This document shows, one piece after another, positions 1-5,226 of a stretch of DNA of 5,226 nucleotides (positions within the stretch are counted from its first letter, which is position 1; each line of letters begins with the position of its first letter). This DNA comes from Akkermansia muciniphila (GTDB lineage: Bacteria; Verrucomicrobiota; Verrucomicrobiia; Verrucomicrobiales; V1-33). The translations under genes were made by a program, and so were the position numbers. The stretch is taken from NCBI GenBank assembly GCA_943331195.2, contig CALQKQ020000284.1, positions 1 to 5,226 of the forward strand. Reading direction: 5' to 3'. The notes beneath the pieces are model-generated. The model ran no database searches. It was not told the origin of the DNA and was given only the letters and a program-made list of their open reading frames with translations.

Positions 1-86
1 ATCGCGATCGCTAGGGGTGTCAGGCGTTCCCCGGCGTTGTCGGTTCGAAGCCGTAGCCTATCTTCGGCACGCGAGGTAAACATCCG
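1..86 (-). pseudogene. mnmG: Internal fragment of mnmG (gidA), tRNA uridine-5-carboxymethylaminomethyl modification enzyme, 5' end missing
   Basis: Reading leftward from the codon at 86-84, the frame gives R-MFTSRAEDRLRLRTDNA and then GERLTPLAIA, open to the window edge. This matches the conserved block (Y)RMFTSRAEYRLxLRxDNAxxRLT that begins the C-terminal half of MnmG. MnmG is the FAD-dependent protein that works with MnmE to modify the wobble uridine of certain tRNAs. Only about 28 codons are visible. The preceding FAD-binding half, several hundred residues, is absent: the sequence upstream is the start of a selO-like gene in another frame. The conserved Tyr before Arg-Met is replaced by Trp, which places the join at about 84-89. 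Base composition also differs: positions 1-60 have 21 G to 17 C, while the rest of the plus strand is strongly G-biased. The wording of the motif recalls alphaproteobacterial MnmG to me, but this is only an impression. It could be a true rearrangement or a chimeric assembly end. Confidence 0.72.
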
Positions 87-246
87 CCAAGCCGAGGGCG
101 GCGGCGAGGGGGGCGTTGTAGACGAGCAGTTGGGGATGGGGTACCGGGGTGGGGAGGGTGCGGATGTGGAAGAGGTCGGGGAGTTGGGCGTAGGAGTGCG
201 CTAGTTGCCAGGAAGCGGAGGGCGCAGAGGGGGAGGAAGCGGACAT
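58..246 (-). pseudogene. selO: 5' fragment of a SelO/YdiU (UPF0061) protein adenylyltransferase gene, truncated after about 55 codons
   Basis: From ATG at 246-244 the frame reads MSASSPSAPSASWQ, then HSYAQLPDLFHIRTLPTPV, then HPQLLVYNAPLAAALGLAD. This is the N-terminal signature of SelO/YdiU proteins (F-x-N-S-Y-x-x-LP...PTPV...P-x-L...N-x-x-LA-x-x-LGL). SelO is a pseudokinase-fold enzyme that transfers AMP to protein hydroxyl groups and is linked to redox stress responses. Family members are usually about 480-550 aa. Here homology stops at residue ~55 and a TAG follows at 60-58 after seven unrelated residues (VYLACRR). The kinase-like core is missing, so the product cannot be active. The frame can be extended upstream to a TTG at 291-289, but the extra 15 residues look non-conserved and the ATG fits the family start better. 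No clear ribosome binding site precedes the ATG. It lies 127 bp downstream of the DUF1501 gene on the same strand. Confidence 0.75.
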
Positions 247-270
247 GGCGGAGGGGAGGCCGCGGAATGG

Positions 271-286
271 GAGGGCCTCAGCCCTC
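271..286. other. Perfect 6-bp inverted repeat (small hairpin) between the DUF1501 and selO-like genes
   Basis: GAGGGC at 271-276 and GCCCTC at 281-286 are exact reverse complements separated by the 4-nt loop CTCA. A G/C-only stem of six pairs with a tetraloop could form in RNA from either strand. No run of U follows it on either strand, so it is not a convincing intrinsic terminator. It lies in the leader of the selO-like fragment, about 25 nt upstream of its ATG. Such a short stem may arise by chance in sequence this rich in G and C. Confidence 0.35.
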
Positions 287-314
287 AGCAAAGGGCGCGG
301 TCTGGGAAAGACAA

Positions 315-354
315 GGGGGGCTGGGAGGGGAGGGGAGGGATGGGAGGGCTGGGG
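315..354 (+). other. G-tract cluster with G-quadruplex-forming potential
   Basis: Eight runs of three or more G occur within 40 bases on the plus strand (315-320, 323-325, 327-330, 332-335, 337-339, 342-344, 346-348, 351-354), separated by one or two bases. This exceeds the usual four-tract, short-loop pattern for intramolecular G-quadruplexes. It sits just past the stop codon of the DUF1501 gene, in a non-coding gap. Because that gene is transcribed from the other strand, its mRNA would carry C-runs here and the G-rich strand would be the template. A structure could slow or end transcription, but this is inference. The strong overall G bias of this strand is the simple alternative explanation. 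Confidence 0.5.
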
Positions 355-373
355 TGAAAAGTTAGCTGGGATA

Positions 374-1822
374 TTAGGAGAAGAGGGCTTGGACGGGGTG
401 GGCGGATTCGACGCCGGTGAGGCGTTGATCGAGGCCTTGGAAGGGGAAGATGAGGCGGTCGTGGTCGAGGCCGAGGGCGTAGAGGAGGGTGGCGTGGAAG
501 TCGCGGACGGAGACTTTGTCGATGACGGCTTGGTGGCCGACGTCGTCGGTGGCGCCGTAGTGTTTTCCGCCGGTGATGCCGCCGCCCGCTAACCAGATGG
601 TGAAGGCGTGGGGGTTGTGGTCGCGGCCGGGTTTATCGGCTTTTTGGGAGATGGGGAGGCGGCCGAATTCGCCGCCGCAGATGACGAGGGTTTCGTCGAG
701 GAGGCCGCGCTGGGCGAGGTCGGCGAGGAGGGCGGCGAAGGGTTGATCGGTTTCTTGGGCGAAGCCGGCGTGATTGCCGGCGATGTCGTTATGGCCGTCC
801 CAGGAGAGTTGGTTATCCATGCCGCCGCTGTAGATTTGGACGAAGCGGGTGCCGCGTTCGACGAGGCGGCGGGCCATGAGGCATTGGGCGGCCATGTGGG
901 AGCAGTGGGGTTGGTCGAGGCCGTAGAGTTTGCGGATGGAATCGGGTTCTTTGGAGAGGTCGAAGGCGTCGGGGGCGGCGGTTTGCATGCGGTAGGCGAG
1001 TTCGAAGCTAGCGATGCGACCGGCGAGTTCGGCTGCGGCGCCGGAATTGTGGAGGGAGGCGTGGTTGAGGTGGGCCATGAGGTCGAGTTGGGCGCGTTGG
1101 TCGGCGGCGGTGAGGTCGCTGGGGCGGAGGAGATTTTCCATGGGTTGGCCTTTGGGTTTGAGCCAGGTGCCTTGGTAGATGCCGGGGAGGAAGCCGGAGG
1201 TCCAGTTGCTGGCGTTGCCTTTGGGGAGGCCGCGGTCTTTGGGGTCGCTCATGACGATGAAGGCGGGGAGGTCTTCGCTAGCGGAGCCGAGGCCGTAGGT
1301 GACCCAGGAGCCGGCGCTAGGATTGCCCATGCGGGTGACGCCGGTATTCATCATGAAGAGGGCGGGGGAGTGGTTATTGGAGTCGGTGTGCATGGAGTGG
1401 ATGAAGCTCATGCGATCGATTTGTTGGGCGAGGTGGGGGAAGATGGAGCTGGCCCAGGAGCCGCTTTGGCCGTGTTGGGCCCAGGCGAAGGGGGACTTCA
1501 TTAGGGGGCCGACGGCGTCGGGGAAGAAGCCGGTTTTGGCGTCGAAGTTGGGGAGGGGCTGGCCGTGGCGTTTTTGCAATTCGGGCTTGTAGTCCCAGGT
1601 ATCGACTTGGCTAGGGCCGCCATTCATGAAGAGCCAGATGACGGATTTGGCCTTGCCGGGGAAGTGGGCGGGCCGGGTGGCCATGGGGTTGCCGCTGGGG
1701 GCGGCGAGGCTGCTGCTCTGGAGGAGCTGCTGGAGGGCGAGCATGCCGAAGCCGCCGCCGGCTTGTTGGAGGAGGCGGCGGCGGGTGAAGGCGGCGAGGG
1801 GGGAAGCTGGGTCAGGGGACAT
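374..1822 (-). CDS. DUF1501 family protein, Tat-exported, alkaline phosphatase/sulfatase-like fold
   Basis: The 482-aa product is a complete DUF1501 protein, of usual family length. An N-terminal twin-arginine signal is visible: TRRRLLQQ at residues 13-20 followed by the hydrophobic stretch AGGGFGMLALQQLL (21-34), so it should be exported folded by the Tat system. Family landmarks follow in order: FMNGGPSQVDTWDYKP (65-80), IHSMHTDSNNHSPALFMMNTG (starting at 141), the RGTRFVQIYSGG...WDGHNDI segment (323-347), GGEFGRLP (383-390), GRDHNPHAFTIWLAGGG (399-415) and HATLLYALGLDH (443-454). These His/Asp-rich motifs resemble the metal-binding sites of the alkaline phosphatase superfamily, but DUF1501 has no established substrate. 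The start at 1822-1820 places the Tat signal at the N-terminus. An open frame continues upstream to 2152, but that stretch is low-complexity Pro/Ser shadow of the neighbouring gene. The gene overlaps the end of the PSCyt1-DUF1549-DUF1553 gene by 11 nt with no clear Shine-Dalgarno, so coupled translation is likely. Function is uncertain; family assignment is firm. Confidence 0.93.
   Translation of the reverse strand: MSPDPASPLAAFTRRRLLQQAGGGFGMLALQQLLQSSSLAAPSGNPMATRPAHFPGKAKSVIWLFMNGGPSQVDTWDYKPELQKRHGQPLPNFDAKTGFFPDAVGPLMKSPFAWAQHGQSGSWASSIFPHLAQQIDRMSFIHSMHTDSNNHSPALFMMNTGVTRMGNPSAGSWVTYGLGSASEDLPAFIVMSDPKDRGLPKGNASNWTSGFLPGIYQGTWLKPKGQPMENLLRPSDLTAADQRAQLDLMAHLNHASLHNSGAAAELAGRIASFELAYRMQTAAPDAFDLSKEPDSIRKLYGLDQPHCSHMAAQCLMARRLVERGTRFVQIYSGGMDNQLSWDGHNDIAGNHAGFAQETDQPFAALLADLAQRGLLDETLVICGGEFGRLPISQKADKPGRDHNPHAFTIWLAGGGITGGKHYGATDDVGHQAVIDKVSVRDFHATLLYALGLDHDRLIFPFQGLDQRLTGVESAHPVQALFS
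1812..1822 (-). promoter_or_regulatory. 11-nt stop/start overlap, probable translational coupling site
   Basis: The TGA ending the cytochrome-type gene (1814-1812) lies downstream of the ATG that starts the DUF1501 gene (1822-1820), in a different frame. The sequence just upstream of that ATG, read on the minus strand, is CAACGAATTCATTT and has no purine-rich ribosome binding site. Re-initiation by ribosomes finishing the upstream gene is therefore the likely way the DUF1501 gene is translated, which would tie the amounts of the two proteins together. The overlap is seen directly; the coupling is inferred. Confidence 0.6.
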
Positions 1823-4800
1823 AAATGAATTCGTTGAGGGCGAGGAGGGCCTGGCAGAAGTCGGTGAGGACGGCGGCGTGGGCGTCGGGGGAGGCGGCGG
1901 CGAGGCGGGGGGCGATGAAGGCGGCGGCGGCGCGCTGTTCGGGGGGCTGGGGGAGGCGGCCGAAGGCGAGCTGATAGGCTCGGGCGACGAAGGGGGCGGC
2001 GTCGCCGGTGGCGGGGCCGACTTCGGTGGTGACGCGGGTGGCGAAGGCGCGGGACCACTGGCGCACTTGGGGGCTGTTGAGGAAGAGGAGGGCCTGGGGG
2101 GCGACGGTGGTGGTGGGGCGGAGGCTTTGGCTCGTGAGGGGCTCGGGGGCATCGAAGACGAGCATGGAGTTGAGCAATTGGCTGCGCTTGAGGGTGAAGT
2201 AGATGCTGCGCCGCGCGCTATTTTCCGCTAGGGTTCCGGGGCCGTAGAGGGTGCGGTCGAGGGTGCCGGAGACGGCGAGGAGGCTATCGCGCACGGCTTC
2301 GCCTTCGAGGCGGCGGGGGATTTGGCGGAGGAAGAGGTTATTGTCAGGATCGGCGGCGGATTTGGCGGGATCGGGGGCGCTGCTTTGTTGGTAGGCGGCG
2401 CTGGACATGATGAGGCGGTGGAGGGGTTTTTGTTTCCAGCCGTGGCGGATGAATTCGCGAGCGAGCCAGTCGAGCAGGGCGGGGTGGGAGGGGAGGGCGC
2501 CCATTTTGCCGAAGTCGCCGGGGGTGGCGACGAGGCCGCGGCCGAAGTGGTGTTGCCAGAGGCGGTTGACGGCGACGCGGGCGAGGAGAGCGCCGGCGCC
2601 GTGGTCGACATCGCTGATCCAATTGGCGAGGGAGCGGCGGTGGCCGGAGGAGCGGGCGCCTGGGGGCGGGGTCCAGCGCCATTGGTTGGGGTCGCCGCGG
2701 GTGAGGACTTGGAGGAAGCCGGGGGTGGCGACGGCTTGTTTTTGTTGGGGGTCGCCGCGGTTGAGGAGGTGAGTTTCCTGGAGGAAAGGGGGGCCCTGGG
2801 AGTGCATCACGATGGGGGGGAAGCCTTCGGCGCAGACCATCACGGGGGAGGTGACGGAAGGTTTTTGCTGGAGGTGCTGGGCGAGGGTTTTTTGTTGTTC
2901 GAGCCAAGCGGGCTGGGTGGTTTTCCACCAATCGAAGAGGGTGGATTCCTCGGAGGGGAGGAGGGGGCCGGGGCGGGCGAGGAGGGTGGCGACGGCGGCG
3001 GGGAGGACGGCGGCGCGGAGGTCTGGAGGGGGGCCGACGCTGAGGGAGAAGCGGGGGCGCACCAGGTTGTGGCCGGTGTTGACCTTGAATTCGAGGGTGG
3101 CGGTGAGTTGGGTGCCGCTGGGGAAGTCGAGGGGTTCGGCGAAGGTGAAGGCGGCGGCTTGGTCGTGGCCGATGCCGCCTTGGTCGACGGCCCAACCGGA
3201 GGCGGGGTCGTCGTCGAGGGCGGCGGCGCCGGAGAGGTGGGTTTGGTTTTGTTGGTGGGTGACTTGGGGGGGGAGGAGGGTGACGGTGCGGGAGGGGCTG
3301 CCGTCGCGGGCTTGGGCGGTGAGGGTGAGGCGGCTGAGGGCGAAATTTCCGTTGGCGGCGCGGCCGGGGCCTGCGGCGGGGGCGGAGGGGTCGCTGAGGG
3401 CTTCTAACTTGAAGGCGGTGAGGGGGTGTTGCGCGGTGGTGGCGGTGAAGGTGTAGGTATCGCTGGGGCCGTTGGGGCCGCTGGCGAGCCAGGAGCCGTC
3501 GTCGAGGTGGCGGAAGGTGGCACCGGCTTGGGAGGTGAGGGAGGGGTTGTCGAGTTGGGCCCAAGCGGGGGTGGCGGGGGCGGAGCGGGTGGCGAGGAAG
3601 GCGGCGAAGTCGGCGCGGAGGGCGGTGGTTTCGAAGGCGCGGAGGGCGTCGCGGAGGCGGGTGGTTTCGGCTTCGAAAAGGGCCTTGGCGTGGGCGGCGG
3701 CGGCGGGGTCGATTTCGAGGTCGACGTTGCTGCGCACGGTGGAGGTGAAGGTGGCGAGGAGGCGGTAGTAGTCTTGGGCGGGGATGGGGTCGAATTTGTG
3801 ATCGTGGCAGCGGGCGCAGCCTACGGTGAGGCCGAGGAAGGCGCTGGTGGTGGTCCCGAGCATGTCGTCCATGGCGTCATAGCGGGTGCGTTCGACTTCG
3901 TTGGCGGTGATTTGGGTGGGGAAGACGCCGGCGCCGAGGAAGCCGGTGGCCATCATGGCTTGGGCTTGGTCGGGGGCGAATTCATCGCCGGCGATTTGCC
4001 AGCGGGCGAACTGGTCGAAGGGCATGTCGTCATTGAAGGCGCGGATGACGAAGTCGCGGTAATGATAGGCGTGGGGGCGATCGTAGTCGTGTTCGAAGCC
4101 GCTGCTTTCGGCGAAGCGGGCGACGTCGAGCCAGTGGCGCGCCCAGCGTTCGCCGTAGGCGGGGGAGGCGAGCCAGCGGTCGAGGAGGGCGGGGTAGGCG
4201 GCGGGGTGGTCGGGGTCGAGGGTGGCGATTTCTTCGGGGGAGGGGGGGAGGCCGGTGAGTTCGAGGCAGGCGCGGCGGGCGAGGGTTGGGGGGGAAGCGG
4301 GGGGATTGAAGGTGAGGTGGGAGGCGGCGGCGTCGGCGAGGAGGAAGGCGTCGATGGGGTGGGCGGCGCCGGGTGGAGGCGGGGTGGAGGCGAGGGGTTG
4401 GAAGGCCCACCACTGGCGGTCGGCGGCGGAAACGATGGCGCGGTCGCGCGGGGGGGCTTTTCCGGCGAGGAGGGGGGCGTCGTAGGGGGCGCCGAGGTCG
4501 ATCCAGGCGGCGAGTTGGTCGGTGAGGGCGGCGGGGAGGAGGGGTTTCTTTTTGGGCATGGCTGGTTCGGCCTGATGGCGGACCAGTTGGAGGAGGCGGC
4601 TGTCGGCGGCGCGGAAGGGCTGGACGGAGGGGCCGTCGCTGCCGCCGCGGAGGAGGCCTTCGCGGGTGGCGAGGTCGAAGTCGCCTTGGGTTTTGGCGCC
4701 GCCGTGGCAGTCGAGGCAGTGTTGTTGGAGGAGGGGGGCGATTTCGCGGCGGAAGAGGTCGAGGCCACGGGTCATTTTTTCGGCGTGGTCGGGGGGGACG

Positions 4801-4850
4801 TCGGCGGCCGAGGACAGGGTGACTAGGGCTAGGAAAAGCGCGCTTGGCAT
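1812..4850 (-). CDS. PSCyt1-DUF1549-DUF1553 secreted protein ('planctomycete cytochrome C' family) with two CxxCH motifs
   Basis: The product, 1012 aa from the chosen ATG, has the full family architecture. Residues 1-16 (MPSALFLALVTLSSAA) form a Sec-type hydrophobic leader. A PSCyt1 domain follows (about 31-125) with heme-c motif CLDCH at 45-49 and distal MPKKKPLL (98-105). The DUF1549 domain (about 163-370) contains ARRACLELTGLPPS (191-204), YGERWARHWLDVARFAESSG (232-251) and the hallmark CARCHDHKFDPIPAQDYY (345-362), with the second CxxCH. Residues about 440-610 form a beta-rich insert. The DUF1553 domain (about 735-1012) has RRSLANWI (738-745), ARVAVNRLWQHHFGRGLV (757-774), PSHPALLDWLA (787-797), RLEGEAVRD (847-855) and the usual ending LALNEFIYVP. 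Two hemes suggest electron transfer, but no substrate is established. Earlier in-frame ATGs at 4985, 4979 and 4928 would add 45, 43 or 26 Arg/Pro-rich residues. I prefer 4850 because it places the leader first, though the upstream arginines could supply its missing positive n-region. No Shine-Dalgarno decides the start. Confidence 0.92.
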   Translation of the reverse strand: MPSALFLALVTLSSAADVPPDHAEKMTRGLDLFRREIAPLLQQHCLDCHGGAKTQGDFDLATREGLLRGGSDGPSVQPFRAADSRLLQLVRHQAEPAMPKKKPLLPAALTDQLAAWIDLGAPYDAPLLAGKAPPRDRAIVSAADRQWWAFQPLASTPPPPGAAHPIDAFLLADAAASHLTFNPPASPPTLARRACLELTGLPPSPEEIATLDPDHPAAYPALLDRWLASPAYGERWARHWLDVARFAESSGFEHDYDRPHAYHYRDFVIRAFNDDMPFDQFARWQIAGDEFAPDQAQAMMATGFLGAGVFPTQITANEVERTRYDAMDDMLGTTTSAFLGLTVGCARCHDHKFDPIPAQDYYRLLATFTSTVRSNVDLEIDPAAAAHAKALFEAETTRLRDALRAFETTALRADFAAFLATRSAPATPAWAQLDNPSLTSQAGATFRHLDDGSWLASGPNGPSDTYTFTATTAQHPLTAFKLEALSDPSAPAAGPGRAANGNFALSRLTLTAQARDGSPSRTVTLLPPQVTHQQNQTHLSGAAALDDDPASGWAVDQGGIGHDQAAAFTFAEPLDFPSGTQLTATLEFKVNTGHNLVRPRFSLSVGPPPDLRAAVLPAAVATLLARPGPLLPSEESTLFDWWKTTQPAWLEQQKTLAQHLQQKPSVTSPVMVCAEGFPPIVMHSQGPPFLQETHLLNRGDPQQKQAVATPGFLQVLTRGDPNQWRWTPPPGARSSGHRRSLANWISDVDHGAGALLARVAVNRLWQHHFGRGLVATPGDFGKMGALPSHPALLDWLAREFIRHGWKQKPLHRLIMSSAAYQQSSAPDPAKSAADPDNNLFLRQIPRRLEGEAVRDSLLAVSGTLDRTLYGPGTLAENSARRSIYFTLKRSQLLNSMLVFDAPEPLTSQSLRPTTTVAPQALLFLNSPQVRQWSRAFATRVTTEVGPATGDAAPFVARAYQLAFGRLPQPPEQRAAAAFIAPRLAAASPDAHAAVLTDFCQALLALNEFIYVP

Positions 4851-5000
4851 GGGGCGATTACGCGGGCGCGGGGGGCGACTTCTCAGGGGGTGGAGCGGCC
4901 GCCTTGCGCGGGGCGCGGGGGTGTGCATGGTGGGGGGCCCTGCGGCGGCGGGGCGGGATCCTGGTCTGGGGTCCTTCATGCGCATTCTAACTTATTATTT
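4851..5000. promoter_or_regulatory. Divergent intergenic control region between the cytochrome-type gene and leuB, with AT-rich core at about 4984-5000
   Basis: The two flanking genes point away from each other, so promoters for both should lie here. Most of it (4851-4980) is G-rich with no recognisable sites. The last 17 bases before leuB, and the first codons of leuB, are abruptly AT-rich. On the minus strand TAGAAT (4989-4984) differs from the sigma-70 -10 consensus at one position; transcription would then start near 4977 and favour one of the inner start codons of the cytochrome-type gene. On the plus strand TATTAT (4993-4998) is also one mismatch from consensus but almost touches the leuB ATG. 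I find no convincing -35 boxes, so these are candidates only. No operator-like palindrome is evident. Confidence 0.35.
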
Positions 5001-5226
5001 ATGACATCATCAGTTCCTTTAAAGATAGCGGTTTTGGCGGGCGACGGGATTGGTCCGGAGGTGATGGCGGTGGCGCTGGAAGTGCTGGTGGCGGCGGGGG
5101 AGAAGCATGGGATTGGGTTTTCGTTTGACCACCAATTGGTGGGTGGGGCGGCGATTGATGGGGTGGGGAAGGCCTTGCCGGCGGAGACGGTGGCGGCGTG
5201 TGAGGGGGCGGAGGCGATTTTGTTTG
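5001..5226 (+). CDS. leuB: 3-isopropylmalate dehydrogenase, N-terminal part (cut by window end)
   Basis: The first 75 codons are visible. The frame begins MTSSVPLKIAVLAGDGIGPEV, with the GDGIGPEV signature (residues 14-21) of the isocitrate/isopropylmalate dehydrogenase family. It continues with the LeuB-type segment VGGAAIDGVGKALPAETVAAC (starting at 47) and ends in EAILF, just before the expected GxVGGP loop. LeuB oxidises and decarboxylates 3-isopropylmalate with NAD+ in the third step of leucine biosynthesis in the cytoplasm. The GGAAID...LP...C pattern favours LeuB over isocitrate or tartrate dehydrogenases. The ATG at 5001 is the natural family start; no Shine-Dalgarno precedes it. Its codons end mostly in G or T, while the minus-strand genes favour C, so codon choice follows the strand's base skew. 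It is transcribed away from the cytochrome-type operon and is probably unrelated to it. Confidence 0.93.
   Translation, partial: MTSSVPLKIAVLAGDGIGPEVMAVALEVLVAAGEKHGIGFSFDHQLVGGAAIDGVGKALPAETVAACEGAEAILF

Noticed and set aside
4..11. Palindrome GCGATCGC, identical to the cyanobacterial HIP1 octamer
   Set aside because: There is a single copy, it lies in mnmG coding sequence, and nothing else in the window suggests a cyanobacterium.
30..70. tRNA-like GGTTCGAAGCC at 41-51, suggesting a tRNA 3' end or attachment site on the plus strand
   Set aside because: The bases flanking the TTCGAAG loop form only about three T-stem pairs, there is no acceptor stem or CCA and no other arm. The bases are fully explained as mnmG codons on the other strand.
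247..291. Extended N-terminus of the selO-like fragment from TTG at 291-289
   Set aside because: The extra 15 residues (MLRAEALPFRGLPSA) have no likeness to SelO starts, overlap the small hairpin, and an ATG is available at 246.
1624..4768. Minus-strand open frames rich in Arg, Pro and Ser in alternative frames of the two large genes (for example 2344-3564, 3953-4768, and the extension of the DUF1501 frame to 2152)
   Set aside because: They are out-of-frame shadows of the PSCyt1-DUF1549-DUF1553 and DUF1501 genes, with low-complexity composition and no family motifs.
245..4826. Long plus-strand open frames (for example 608-1504, 2322-3407, 3426-4826) that could be read as antisense genes
   Set aside because: Their products are almost wholly Gly, Ala, Glu and Val with no recognisable domain. 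They lie exactly opposite two firmly identified minus-strand genes, and strand G bias with few stop codons explains them.
4895..4962. Short palindromes GCGGCCGC (4895-4902) and GGATCC (4957-4962) in the divergent region as possible operators
   Set aside because: Each is only 6-8 bp and expected by chance in GC-rich DNA; there is no longer dyad or repeated copy to suggest a protein binding site.

Overview
The window is high-GC bacterial DNA, probably from a Verrucomicrobiota or Planctomycetota (PVC-group) member. The clue is a tandem pair typical of that superphylum: a large secreted 'planctomycete cytochrome C' protein (PSCyt1-DUF1549-DUF1553) followed directly by a Tat-exported DUF1501 protein. 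The DUF1501 style favours Verrucomicrobiota, but this is a judgement from memory and not a phylogeny.

Layout, left to right. (1) Positions 1-246, minus strand: a broken junction. The first ~55 codons of a SelO/YdiU-type protein adenylyltransferase gene run straight, out of frame, into an internal piece of mnmG (gidA, tRNA modification) that leaves the window on the left. Neither gene is intact here. (2) 247-373: a 127-bp gap with a run of eight plus-strand G-tracts and a small perfect hairpin. (3) 374-1822, minus: a full-length DUF1501 protein of 482 aa. (4) 1812-4850, minus: a full-length PSCyt1-DUF1549-DUF1553 protein of about 1012 aa. Its stop codon lies inside the first codons of the DUF1501 gene (11-nt overlap), so the two form a coupled operon read right to left. 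(5) 4851-5000: a divergent control region whose right-hand end is a small AT-rich island. (6) 5001-5226, plus: the start of leuB (3-isopropylmalate dehydrogenase), cut by the window end.

The operon pairs a protein with two CxxCH heme-c motifs with a member of the alkaline phosphatase/sulfatase superfold. Both carry export signals, of Sec type and Tat type respectively. Such pairs are very abundant in PVC genomes but have no firmly established biochemical role. A role in breakdown of complex extracellular polymers is often suggested. leuB belongs to leucine biosynthesis and appears to be an unrelated neighbour.

The plus strand is strongly G-rich over G-poor C whichever way the genes point, and this explains the many long spurious antisense reading frames. 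The mnmG fragment at the far left does not share this skew, which fits a recombination or assembly breakpoint near position 85. I see no RNA genes, CRISPR arrays, insertion sequences or defence genes. The only really unexpected structure is the selO::mnmG junction.
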